Below are positions 30,378-38,286 of a stretch of 64,000 nucleotides of DNA, piece after piece. Both the position numbers and the translations under genes were made by a program. The stretch is from Kitasatospora phosalacinea (lineage in GTDB: Bacteria; Actinomycetota; Actinomycetes; Streptomycetales; Streptomycetaceae): NCBI RefSeq assembly GCF_000716545.1, contig NZ_JNWZ01000012.1:55420-119419 (forward strand), written 5' to 3'. Each line of letters begins with the position of its first letter. Within the stretch, counting starts at the first letter, position 1. Under the pieces are notes generated by a model. It made no database searches and was not told the origin of the DNA. It saw only the letters and a list, made by a program, of their open reading frames with translations.

Positions 30378-31199
30378 TCAGCGACTGGCTTCCTCGACCG
30401 CCTGCGCGGCCAGGGCGGCGCTCTTGGCCTGCCGCAGGGACTCGCCCGGCCGCCGGACCCGGGAGCGCGGTGCGTGGTCGCCCAGCACCCGCGCGAACGG
30501 CCCCGGGTCCGCGGTCGGCTCGGTCGGCTCGGTCGGCTCGGTCGACTCGGTCGACTCGGCGGCGACGCCCGCCGCCAGGGCGGCCCCGCCGACGACCGGC
30601 TGCTCGCCGCCGTCGGGCCGCAGCAGCGGTCGGTCGTGCAGCAGCGCGCCCGGCACCGGGGCGCTGGTGCCGTCGACGGCGACCAGGTCGACCCGGTCGA
30701 GCAGCGGGCCCGTCCAGCGGTGGCGCACCGCCGGCACGTCGGCTCCGGGAGCGGGACGGTGCTCCTCGGTGCGGCCGAGCTCCACCACCGCCCGGCGGCC
30801 GGTGCCGGTGAACGCGCGCTCGATCCACGGCCGCAGGGCGCTGCCGCCGAACGTCCGGCCCGGGTGCGCGTAGGCGGCGGACCGGTCGGGGCCGGCGCCG
30901 TGGCGGCGAGCAGCGCGCCCGGGCACAGCACGGAGGTGACCACGACGTCCGCGCGGACCGCGCGCGGCCTCCAGCACGGTGCGGTACCGGACTTCCCCGG
31001 CCTGGAGCCAGCGGCTCACGTCGAAGGCGCTCTCGGCGGCCCCGGGCCGGACGTCGAGGCCGGCGGCCGCGGCGGGCGCGAGGGCGGCGGCGCCGGAGCA
31101 GAAGGCGACCTCGTGCCCGCGCCGGTGCGGCTCCAGCGCCGCGGCGGTGGCCGGGTGGCTGTACCCGGGGCTGGTCAGCGGGCAGAGCCGCGCCCTCAC
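30378..31199 (-). pseudogene. Degenerate MGT-type glycosyltransferase gene with two compensating frameshifts
   Basis: One frame stays open for 273 residues, starting at the GTG that overlaps the radical SAM stop (GTGA). The start (LTSPGYSHPATAAALEPHRR) and the C-terminal part (RVDLVAVDGTSAPVPGALLH, LLRPDGGEQPVVGGAAL) look like macrolide-type glycosyltransferases, but between about 30935 and 30875 third-position GC is high only in another frame, which reads VRADVVVTSVLCPGALLAA, the expected family motif. So the gene has shifted frame and back. It is also much shorter than the usual ~400 residues and lacks the standard donor-site Gly-rich core. Either a decaying gene, or two sequencing errors in a small variant enzyme. 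Confidence 0.6.
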
Positions 31200-32359
31200 C
31201 CGGCCGCCACCGCCTCGGCGCGGCGCTTGTGCGCGCGCAGCAGCTCCAGCAAGCCCACCGAGAGCGCGTCCTCGAACGCCTGCGAGGCCGCCCGGGTCGT
31301 CGACCGCTTGGCGAACTCGCCGCAGCTGACCCAGCGGTCCTGCGGGTAGGCGCGGTAGCCGGTGTCGATGTCCCCGACCTCGTACCCGGGCTTGCCGATC
31401 GTCTCCCAGCAGCTGTACAGCGTCCCGTCGGCGTTGATGACCGCGCCGGACGCGCCGTCCTGCTCGCCGCAGAAGCCGCACGAGCCGCCGCCGGGCCAGC
31501 CCACGGTGAAGCCGGCCTCCAGCGCGGCGGTGTAGGCGGCCAGGATGGTCTCCACCTCGCCGCCGGAGCGGTCCAGCACGCCGTCGAACATGCCCGCGTA
31601 GTTGAGCACGGGGGCGATGTCCAGGGTGCAGCGGGACGGGTCCACCCGTTCGGCCAGCGACCGGACCAGGCCCTCCAGGTGCGGCAGGCCCTCGGCGGTG
31701 GTGTTGAGCCGCAGGCCGAACCGCAGGCGGGTGGCGGCCTGGACGGCCGTGATGTTGTCCAGGATCGACTCGTAGGTGCCGCGCCCGGCGCGGGTGGCGC
31801 GCAGCGAGTCGTGCAGGTCCTTGGGGCCGTCCAGGGTGATCTGCACCGAGCGCAGCCCGGCCTCCTCCAGCCGCTCGGCCTTGCGGGGGGTCAGCAGCAC
31901 CCCGTTGCTGACCATCGAGGCGGTGACCGGCCCCAACGCGGCCAGGCGGACCAGGAGTTCGCGGCAGGCCCACGGGTTGAGCAGCGGCTCGCCGCCGAAC
32001 AGCAGCACGAACAGCCGCCGGACGGCCGCCTGTTCCATCCGGGGCCGGGTGAACTCCACGATGCGGTCGATGGTCGGGCCGTCGAGCACCTGCTTGTCGA
32101 TCCGCGGCGGGTCGAACCGGCCCGGCTGCGCGGCGTCGGTGTTCTGGAAGCAGTACGGGCAGCCGAGGTTGCAGGCCGTCGAGGTGACCACGGTCAGGTT
32201 GTAGCGGTCCCTCGGCGAGCCCTGCGCGATGTCCGCCTGCTCCAGTTCCCGCGCGCCCTCCTCGGTCAGCCGACCGCCCCGGTAGTAGCGGTGGGGCAGG
32301 AGGACGGTCCCTCCGGGACCCAGGTGCCAGACGCCGGACTTGCCTTCGATGATTCTCAC
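31196..32359 (-). CDS. Radical SAM/SPASM peptide maturase
   Basis: 387 residues, GTG at 32359. Radical SAM core with cluster motif STACNLGCPYCFQN near residue 65, GGEPLLNPW and SNGVLLT motifs, and a C-terminal SPASM-like region with further Cys residues (GGSCGFCGEQDG, then GTLYSCWE, then WVSCGEFAK) for auxiliary Fe-S clusters. This architecture is typical of RiPP enzymes that form thioether or carbon-carbon cross-links on a precursor peptide. Two small precursor genes lie immediately upstream on the same strand. The stop overlaps the start of the glycosyltransferase-like gene. Confidence 0.9.
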   Translation of the reverse strand: MRIIEGKSGVWHLGPGGTVLLPHRYYRGGRLTEEGARELEQADIAQGSPRDRYNLTVVTSTACNLGCPYCFQNTDAAQPGRFDPPRIDKQVLDGPTIDRIVEFTRPRMEQAAVRRLFVLLFGGEPLLNPWACRELLVRLAALGPVTASMVSNGVLLTPRKAERLEEAGLRSVQITLDGPKDLHDSLRATRAGRGTYESILDNITAVQAATRLRFGLRLNTTAEGLPHLEGLVRSLAERVDPSRCTLDIAPVLNYAGMFDGVLDRSGGEVETILAAYTAALEAGFTVGWPGGGSCGFCGEQDGASGAVINADGTLYSCWETIGKPGYEVGDIDTGYRAYPQDRWVSCGEFAKRSTTRAASQAFEDALSVGLLELLRAHKRRAEAVAAG

Positions 32360-32414
32360 GGTAGGCCTGTGCTTCCTGTGACGAGTCGGACGGGGCTCCC
32401 GCCGGGAGCGGAGG

Positions 32415-32459
32415 CGGGTGGCCGGACCCGGGGCGCGGGCCCGCGGGACCGGCCACCCG
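32415..32459 (-). promoter_or_regulatory. Hairpin between precursor gene and radical SAM gene
   Basis: Perfect 11-bp inverted repeat CGGGTGGCCGG (32415-32425) / CCGGCCACCCG (32449-32459) with a GC-rich loop, in the 111-base gap between the repeat-containing precursor and the maturase. Hairpins at this place in RiPP operons commonly act as partial terminators that keep precursor mRNA in excess; inferred here. Confidence 0.5.
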
Positions 32460-32470
32460 GCCGCGCGGGA

Positions 32471-32635
32471 CTAGTTGGCCGCTTCCTTGTCGTAGACGCC
32501 GCAGATCACCTCGGTGTCCGCGTACGTCTCGGCGCTGTGCGCGGTGACCTCGTCGTCGACGAAGTTGGCCGCCTCCTTGTCGTAGACGCCGCAGATGACC
32601 TTGGGGGCGTCGAACTTCTCGGACTTCTCGGACAT
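32471..32635 (-). CDS. RiPP precursor with a duplicated 12-residue core block
   Basis: 54 residues, ATG at 32635 after GGAGAGAG. The N-terminus MSEKSEKFDAPK is a short charged leader; then VICGVYDKEAAN (residues 13-24), an acidic spacer FVDDEVTAHSAETYADTE (25-42), and VICGVYDKEAAN again as residues 43-54, the C-terminal end. Two identical cores separated by an acidic spacer is the pattern of multi-core radical SAM RiPP precursors. The only Cys residues are the two in the repeats. The 9 bases coding around each core are nearly identical at DNA level. Lies directly upstream of the radical SAM/SPASM gene. No match to a named family is claimed. Confidence 0.8.
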   Translation of the reverse strand: MSEKSEKFDAPKVICGVYDKEAANFVDDEVTAHSAETYADTEVICGVYDKEAAN

Positions 32636-32712
32636 GGCTCTCTCCAGGGAGGTAGAAGCGGGTGTTCCGGGTGTGCCTCGCCGGTGCCCCGGCGCTGCCG
32701 GCGGACGGACCG

Positions 32713-32871
32713 TCAGGCCCGGTCCCCGGCGGGGGTGCCGTCCGGCACGGCGGCCGGCTCGGGCACTACGGCGCCGTGGGCCAGGACCTCGTCGTCCTCC
32801 GGGACGCCGAACTCGGTCATGTAGTACAGCGGGCAGTCGACGTGGCTCCCGCCTTCGAACTTCTCGACCAT
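32713..32871 (-). CDS. Second putative RiPP precursor peptide
   Basis: 52 residues, ATG at 32871 with GCGGAGGAACC binding site. Begins MVEKFEGGSHVDCPLYYMTE, continues FGVPEDDEVLAHGAVVPEPA and ends in a Pro/Ala/Gly-rich tail (AVPDGTPAGDRA). One Cys, in HVDCPLYY. The V-x-C-x-x-Y pattern is shared with the VICGVY blocks of the neighbouring precursor, and the EKF start resembles its leader, which supports a common modification enzyme. First gene of the minus-strand operon, 77 bases before the other precursor. Confidence 0.7.
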   Translation of the reverse strand: MVEKFEGGSHVDCPLYYMTEFGVPEDDEVLAHGAVVPEPAAVPDGTPAGDRA

Positions 32872-32934
32872 CTGGTTCCTCCGCATCGGCTGCGCGGCGG
32901 ACGCCGCACCGGCACGGCACCAACATCGGCGGCG

Positions 32935-32971
32935 CCGGTTCGGAAGCGGTCGGCAACCGCTTAACTACCGG
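32935..32971. promoter_or_regulatory. Back-to-back 11-bp direct repeats in the divergent RiPP promoter
   Basis: Plus strand: AACCGC at 32955 and TACCGG at 32966 (period 11). Minus strand: GACCGC (32951-32946) and AACCGG (32940-32935), also period 11, followed after seven bases by GATGTT, a possible -10 element toward the precursor genes. The two half-regions form the inverted repeat AAGCGGT (32944-32950) / ACCGCTT (32956-32962). The hexamers match those upstream of the SARP gene, so this looks like a bidirectional SARP operator serving both RiPP operons. The rest of the 295-base gap (32872-33166) holds no gene. Confidence 0.6.
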
Positions 32972-33166
32972 CTAAGGCGCACGCCACGGCCGCTCGGAGC
33001 GGCCGCCCCCGGGCCCCCGGCCACCGCCCGGGCGCCCCCGGCCCGCCCGCCACCAGCGCACATACCGGTCCGCAACCGCGCGTCGACCGGATCGAAACCC
33101 GCCCCGGGGACGCTGCTGGCGACACGGCCGCGCGGGGGCGGCACACCGACGAACCGGGGGCGGCGC

Positions 33167-34255
33167 GTGGAACTGGCCGAACTCATCGGACTGCGACCGG
33201 TTCCGGGAGCGGGACTGCTGCTCACCCTGACCCGCCGCTGCCCGCTCAGCTGCGCGCACTGCTCGACCTCCTCGTCCATGGCCGGCGAGCAGCCGCGCGC
33301 CGCGGACCTGCGGCGCTTCGTCGGCTCGTTCACGCCCGCGGAGCGGCCCGAGGTGCTGATGCTCACCGGCGGGGAGCCGCTGCTGCGGCCCGGCCTGGCG
33401 GCGGAGCTCGCGGCGCTGGCCCGGGCCGCCGGGTGCCGCACCGCGCTGCTCAGCGGGATGTTCTTCGCCCGGGGCGGGCGGGTGCCGGCCCCGGTCGTCC
33501 GGGCGGTCTCGGCCCTCGACCACTTCTCGGCCAGCCTGGACGTCCACCACGAGCGGGAGGTCCCCCGCGCCGACGTGTTCCGCGCGGTGCACCGGGTGCT
33601 CGACGCGGGCGTCCCGGCCAGCTTCCACCTCACCGGCGGCGGCCCGGACGACCCGTACCTGGCCGAGGTCACCGCCGCCGTCCGGCGGGAGTTCGCCGAC
33701 CGGGTGCCGATGCTGGTCACCGAGGTCCGCCCGCTCGGCCGGGCCGCCGCCTGGGCCGCCCGGGCCCGCCGGCCCGTGGACGCGGGGCGCGCGGTGCCCT
33801 GCGCGATGGCCGCCTGGCCGGTGGTGGCGTTCGACGGCGCGGTGCTGGCCTGCTGCAACCAGCGGGTCGTGGACCACCGCCCCGCGCCCGCGCACCTGCT
33901 GCTGGGCCACGCCGCCGAGGACGGCTGGCCGGCGGTGCGCCGCCGGCTGCTGGACTCCCCCGTGCTGCGGATGGTCCGGACCGTCGGCCCCGCCCACCTG
34001 GTCGCCCGGCACGCGGCGGAGCCGGTCTGCGGCGAACTGGACTACTGCGGCACCTGCCGCGGGCTGGCCGGGCGCCCCGGGGTGCTGGCCGGTGCGGAGC
34101 GGGAGGCGTCCGGCCCGGTGGGCGCCCTGCTGGACCGGGAGGCGGCCCGGGCGCAGGTCGCGGCGGGCCCGGTGGGGCTGGTCCGGCGCTACGGCTCCCC
34201 GGCGTTCGCGGAGCTGGTGGCGCTGGGCTCGCCGACCGGTCGCGGAGCGGCGTGA
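33167..34255 (+). CDS. Radical SAM protein of the divergent peptide operon
   Basis: 362 residues, GTG at 33167. Radical SAM cluster motif LTRRCPLSCAHCSTSSS near residue 28, MLTGGEPLLRPGLA, and a C-terminal Cys-rich part (VPCAMAAWPVVAF, AVLACCNQ, CGELDYCGTCRGL) that can hold one or two auxiliary clusters. It starts an operon with a heme-oxygenase-fold protein and a 66-residue peptide, and so probably acts on that peptide. Radical SAM genes next to such peptides have been annotated in public databases as 'aroma-sacti' type clusters (recalled, not checked). Stop overlaps next start (GTGA). Confidence 0.85.
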   Translation: MELAELIGLRPVPGAGLLLTLTRRCPLSCAHCSTSSSMAGEQPRAADLRRFVGSFTPAERPEVLMLTGGEPLLRPGLAAELAALARAAGCRTALLSGMFFARGGRVPAPVVRAVSALDHFSASLDVHHEREVPRADVFRAVHRVLDAGVPASFHLTGGGPDDPYLAEVTAAVRREFADRVPMLVTEVRPLGRAAAWAARARRPVDAGRAVPCAMAAWPVVAFDGAVLACCNQRVVDHRPAPAHLLLGHAAEDGWPAVRRRLLDSPVLRMVRTVGPAHLVARHAAEPVCGELDYCGTCRGLAGRPGVLAGAEREASGPVGALLDREAARAQVAAGPVGLVRRYGSPAFAELVALGSPTGRGAA

Positions 34256-34935
34256 GCGGCCCGGGCCGGTCGGCCGCGCTGCGCGTCAAGCTCGACCTCG
34301 CCGCCCCGGTGCTGGACGCCGCCACCGCCGCGCTGTGGGAGCCGTCCGGCCGCGCCCGCCGGTACGTCGCCTACCTGTACGCCATGCACGCCCTGGTCCG
34401 GGCCTCGGTCCCGCTGATGGAGCGGGCCGCCCGGCGCTGCGCGGAGCTGGCGCCCGGCGACCCGGTGGCCGGGCCGCTCGGCCGGTACCTGGAGCGGCAC
34501 ATCGAGGAGGAGCGCGGCCACGACGAGTGGCTGCTGGCCGACCTGGCCGCGGCCGGCGCCGACCCGGCGGCGGCCCGCGACGGGCTCGGCGCGCCCGTCG
34601 TCGCCGGCCTGGCCGGCGCCCAGTACTACTGGATCGAGCACCACCACCCGGTCGCGCTGCTCGGCTACATCCGGGTCCTGGAGGGCCACGCCCCGGCGCC
34701 CGGGCTGGCCGACCGGCTCGCGGCGCGCACCGGCCTGCCCGCGGCGGCCTTCCGCACCGTCCGCGACCACGCCGACCTCGACTCCGGGCACCTGGCGGCG
34801 CTGGACGCCCTGCTCGACGACCTGCCCCTGACGCCCGGTCAGGAGACGGCCGTCGCGGTCAGCGCCCTGCACACGGCCGACGGCGTCACCCGCCTCTTTC
34901 TCCAGCTGGCAGCCATCCCAGGAGGTTCCGCATGA
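34252..34935 (+). CDS. Iron-containing redox enzyme (heme-oxygenase-like fold)
   Basis: 227 residues, all-helical. Candidate diiron ligands are spread over HIEEERGHDEWLL, QYYWIEHHHPVALL and DHADLDSGHL, the pattern seen in heme-oxygenase-like diiron oxidases/oxygenases, which cleave or oxidise amino-acid-derived and other substrates with O2. Placed between the radical SAM gene and the peptide gene with ATGA/GTGA overlaps on both sides, so it is probably a second tailoring enzyme of the same peptide. Substrate unknown. Confidence 0.78.
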   Translation: MSGPGRSAALRVKLDLAAPVLDAATAALWEPSGRARRYVAYLYAMHALVRASVPLMERAARRCAELAPGDPVAGPLGRYLERHIEEERGHDEWLLADLAAAGADPAAARDGLGAPVVAGLAGAQYYWIEHHHPVALLGYIRVLEGHAPAPGLADRLAARTGLPAAAFRTVRDHADLDSGHLAALDALLDDLPLTPGQETAVAVSALHTADGVTRLFLQLAAIPGGSA

Positions 34936-35132
34936 CCGACCACCAGGACGCACTCGCCCGCCTGCAGGCGGCGGGCTTCGACCTGACCGCGTTCAGCGAG
35001 GAGCAGCGCGAGGTGCTGAGCGCCCTGACACCGCACGAACTCGGCGTGCTGGTGGAGATCAAGGGCCGGCTGGACGAGAGCGCCCCCGAAGTGCAGGCGC
35101 ACGTCGACATCGCGGGCGGGGCGCTGTTCTGA
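34932..35132 (+). CDS. 66-residue leader-type peptide, probable RiPP precursor
   Basis: 66 residues, ATG overlapping the redox gene stop. A helical acidic leader (MTDHQDALARLQAAGFDLTA, EEQREVLSALTPHELGVLVE, IKGRLDESAPEVQAH) is followed by a short C-terminal segment VDIAGGALF. Without Cys. The leader resembles small peptides annotated in databases as 'aroma-sacti cluster domain' proteins (recalled); the Gly-Gly near the end could mark a core border or cleavage site. Immediately followed (one base) by the cyclase gene, and preceded by a radical SAM enzyme. Confidence 0.7.
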   Translation: MTDHQDALARLQAAGFDLTAFSEEQREVLSALTPHELGVLVEIKGRLDESAPEVQAHVDIAGGALF

Positions 35133-35133
35133 C

Positions 35134-38100
35134 ATGGCCGAGTGCTCCGCGTGCCGGCACGCGCTGCCGCCCGACGCCCGCTTCTGCCCGTCCTGCGGCG
35201 CCGCGTGCGCCCCGCCCGGCCCCGGCTCGCCGGACGGGCGCAAGGTGGTCACCGTCCTGTTCTGCGACCTGGTCGGCTCCACCGCGCTGTCCGGGGCGCT
35301 CGACCCGGAGGTCCTGCGCACCGTCACGCTGCGCTACTTCGACCTGATGCGGCAGCAGATCGAGGCCCACGGCGGCACGGTCGAGAAGTTCATCGGCGAC
35401 GCCGTGATGGCCGTCTTCGGCATCCCCGCGGTGCACGAGGACGACGCCCGCCGCGCCCTCGCGGCGGCCCTCGACATGGTCGACGCGCTGGACGGGCTGA
35501 ACGCCGAACTGAGCGCCCTGCTGGGGGTGCGGCTCGACGTCAGGATCGGCATCAACACCGGCCAGGTGGTGGCGGGCGCCGACACCTCGGCCCGGCAGGC
35601 ACTGGTCTCCGGCGAGACCGTCAACGTCGCCGCCCGGCTGGAGCAGAACGCCGCCGCCGGGCAGATCCTGATCGGCCCGGACACCCTGCTCGCCGCGGGC
35701 AGCACCGTGCGCGCCGAACCGGTCGGGCCGCTGCTGCTCAAGGGGAAGGCCGAACCGGTCACCGCGCACCGGCTGCTCGGGCTCGGCGAGGACGACCCCG
35801 AACTGCTGCGCCGCTTCGACGTCCGCTTCGTCGGCCGCCGCCGCCAGCTGGAAGCGCTCGACGCCGTGCTGGCCGACACCGCCGGGGGCCCCCGGGTCCG
35901 CCGGGTGCTGGTGCACGGCGAGGCCGGGCAGGGCAAGACCCGGCTGCTGCGCGAGTGGCTCCGGCGCACCCCGCGGCCGCACCTGCACGGCGCCGGCCGC
36001 TGCCGGCCGTACGGCGAGCAGGGCAGCCTGCGCCCGCTGGCCGACGCGGTGACCGAACTGCTGGCCGGGGCCGGTCCGGCGGGCACCGCGCCCGGGCTCG
36101 GCGAGGCCCTGCGGCTGCTCTCCGGCGGCCTGCTGCTGGACGGCACCCCGACCCCGTCGCTGGACGAGACCTGCGCGGCACTGGTGCGCGTCCTGCGGGC
36201 GCTGGCCGCCCGCCTCCCCGTCGTCCTGGTGGTCGACGACACCCAGTGGGCGGGGCCGCTGCTGCTGGACGTGCTCGGCCGGCTGGCGGGCGAGCTCGAC
36301 GGGGCGGGCGTGCTGCTGGTCTGCCTGGCCAGGCCGGAACTGCTGGACGTCCGGGCCGAGCCGCTCGGCGAGCAGGCCCTGTCGATGCCGCTGACCGGGC
36401 TGTCGGACCAGGAGTCCGCCCTGCTGGCCGCGGAGCTGACCGACCTCGGCGCGCACGCCGAGCACCCGCCCACCGCGCTGCTGGAACGGGCCGGCGGCAA
36501 CCCGCTGCACCTCGAACAGCTGCTGGCCGTCGCCGCCGGGTCGGGCCTGCCGGGCGGGCTCCCGCCCACCGTGCAGGCCGTGCTCGGGGCGCGCATCGAC
36601 GCACTGGCGTCGCCGGACCGCGGCGTCCTGGACCTCGCCGCGGTGCTGGGCCGGGAGTTCACGGTCGGCGAACTGGCCGGGCTCGCCGCGTCCGGGCCCG
36701 CGGGCGCGCCGGACACGCCGGACGCCGTCCGGGCCACCCTGCTGCGACTCACCCGGCACCGGCTGGTGGAGCCGGTGCCCGGACCGCGCCCGGGCCCGGC
36801 CACGTTCCGGTTCGTCAGCGGGCTGGTCCAGGAGGTCACCTACCAGTCGCTGTCCAAGCGGGCCCGGGCCGAAGGGCACGCCCGGGCGGCGGAGCTGCCG
36901 TCCGTGCGGACGGCCGGCCCCGCCGCGGTCGGCGGCCACCTGGAGCACGCCCACCGCCACCGGGCCGCGCTGGGCCTGTCCGACGGCCTCACCGACACCC
37001 TGCGCCGACGCGCCGCCGACGCGCTCGGCCGGGCCGGCGCGCAGGCCCAGGCCCGCTCCGACCTGCCCTGGGCCGAGGACCTGCTGGGCCGCGCGGCGGC
37101 CCTGCACGGCGCCGACCCGGCGGAGGGCGCGGCCGTCGCCCGCCGGCTGGGCGAGACCCGCCTCGCCCTCGGCCGCACCGACGAGGGCCTCGACCTGCTC
37201 CACCGGGTGCTCGCGACCGCCGCCGACCCGGTGGAGCGGGCCCACGCGCGGCTGGCGCTGGCGACGGTCCGCCCCGGCGGCGAGACGCCGGCCGAGGCGG
37301 CCCGGGCGGCGCTGCCGGTCTTCGAGGCCGCCCGCGACGAGCTCGGCCAGGCCCGGGCCTGCCTGCGGCTCGGCCAGCGCCACCAGGCGCAGGGCCGGCA
37401 CGGCGAGGCGGCCGCCCTGCTCACCCGGGCGCTGGCCCACGCGGTGCGGGCCGACGGCGAGCCGGAGCGGGCCGCCGCGCTGGGCGCGACGGGCATCTCG
37501 CTGTGGCGCGGGCCGCGGGCCGCCGCCGAGGCCGTCGACCACTGCCGGGCGCTGCTCGCCGAGCACGGCTCGCGGCGCCGCACCGTCCGGCTGACCCTGA
37601 GCTGCCCGCTGGCCCTGCTGCTCGCCCTCGACGACCGCTGGGACGAGGCCCGGGCGAGCCTGGCGGACGCCGAACGGTTGGCCGCCGAGCTCGGCTACGC
37701 GGAGGCCCGGGTCTTCCTGCCGGTCTTCGGCTCCACGGTGGAGGCGCTGGCCGGCCGCCGGGACCGGGCGCTGGCCCTGCTGGCGACCGCCACCGAACAC
37801 GGCCGCCGCTACGGCGCCGGGACCCTGCTGGACGGCATCGCCCTGGAGTCGGCCCGGCTGCTCGTCGACTCCGGCGACCTCGAACGGGCCGCCCCGGTGG
37901 TGGAGCGGCTGGCGGCGGCCACCGCCCGGCCGCACGCCGAGGCGGTCGAGCTGGACGGCCTGCGCGGCCGGATCGCCGCCGCGCAGGGCCGTTCCGAGGA
38001 GGCGCTGCGCCTCGCCGACCAGGCGCTCGCCGCGGCCGCCACCACCGACTCCCCGGTCGTGCGGGGCCTGGCCGCCCTGGACCACGCGCACACCTGCCTG

Positions 38101-38286
38101 CTGCTCGGCCTCGGCGCCCGGGCCGCGGCGTCCGCGGCCGAGGCCGGGGCCCGGTTCCGCGCCAAGGGCCACCGGCCTGGGGTGCGGTGGGCCGCCGAAC
38201 TCTCCCGCGCCGCCGGGCTCTCCCCCGCCGCCGGGGCCCGCCCCGACACCCTTCCCGTAGGCCCGCACCGGAACGAGTCCCCATGA
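35134..38286 (+). CDS. Adenylate/guanylate cyclase with zinc ribbon and AAA ATPase domain
   Basis: 1050 residues. N-terminal zinc ribbon with CSACRHALPPDARFCPSCG (about 4-22), class III nucleotide cyclase domain (about 38-215; VLFCDLVGSTALS, KFIGDAVMAVFG, RIGINTGQVVAG, NVAARLEQNA), an AAA/STAND ATPase (about 230-550) with Walker A VHGEAGQGKTRLL and Walker B VVLVVDDTQWAG, then a long helical TPR-like part. This type of soluble cyclase regulator is common in actinobacteria as a signal-integrating protein; its tight inclusion in a peptide operon (one base after the precursor, overlap with the protease) is unusual. It may sense a signal controlling peptide maturation. Confidence 0.88.
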   Translation: MAECSACRHALPPDARFCPSCGAACAPPGPGSPDGRKVVTVLFCDLVGSTALSGALDPEVLRTVTLRYFDLMRQQIEAHGGTVEKFIGDAVMAVFGIPAVHEDDARRALAAALDMVDALDGLNAELSALLGVRLDVRIGINTGQVVAGADTSARQALVSGETVNVAARLEQNAAAGQILIGPDTLLAAGSTVRAEPVGPLLLKGKAEPVTAHRLLGLGEDDPELLRRFDVRFVGRRRQLEALDAVLADTAGGPRVRRVLVHGEAGQGKTRLLREWLRRTPRPHLHGAGRCRPYGEQGSLRPLADAVTELLAGAGPAGTAPGLGEALRLLSGGLLLDGTPTPSLDETCAALVRVLRALAARLPVVLVVDDTQWAGPLLLDVLGRLAGELDGAGVLLVCLARPELLDVRAEPLGEQALSMPLTGLSDQESALLAAELTDLGAHAEHPPTALLERAGGNPLHLEQLLAVAAGSGLPGGLPPTVQAVLGARIDALASPDRGVLDLAAVLGREFTVGELAGLAASGPAGAPDTPDAVRATLLRLTRHRLVEPVPGPRPGPATFRFVSGLVQEVTYQSLSKRARAEGHARAAELPSVRTAGPAAVGGHLEHAHRHRAALGLSDGLTDTLRRRAADALGRAGAQAQARSDLPWAEDLLGRAAALHGADPAEGAAVARRLGETRLALGRTDEGLDLLHRVLATAADPVERAHARLALATVRPGGETPAEAARAALPVFEAARDELGQARACLRLGQRHQAQGRHGEAAALLTRALAHAVRADGEPERAAALGATGISLWRGPRAAAEAVDHCRALLAEHGSRRRTVRLTLSCPLALLLALDDRWDEARASLADAERLAAELGYAEARVFLPVFGSTVEALAGRRDRALALLATATEHGRRYGAGTLLDGIALESARLLVDSGDLERAAPVVERLAAATARPHAEAVELDGLRGRIAAAQGRSEEALRLADQALAAAATTDSPVVRGLAALDHAHTCLLLGLGARAAASAAEAGARFRAKGHRPGVRWAAELSRAAGLSPAAGARPDTLPVGPHRNESP

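Noticed and set aside
29483-30943. Extended open frame joining the methyltransferase with upstream sequence (486 codons)
   Set aside because: The methyltransferase starts at 30313 with a good binding site. The upstream part is out-of-frame sequence except for the short segment VTSVLCPGALLAA, which belongs to the frame-shifted glycosyltransferase-like gene.
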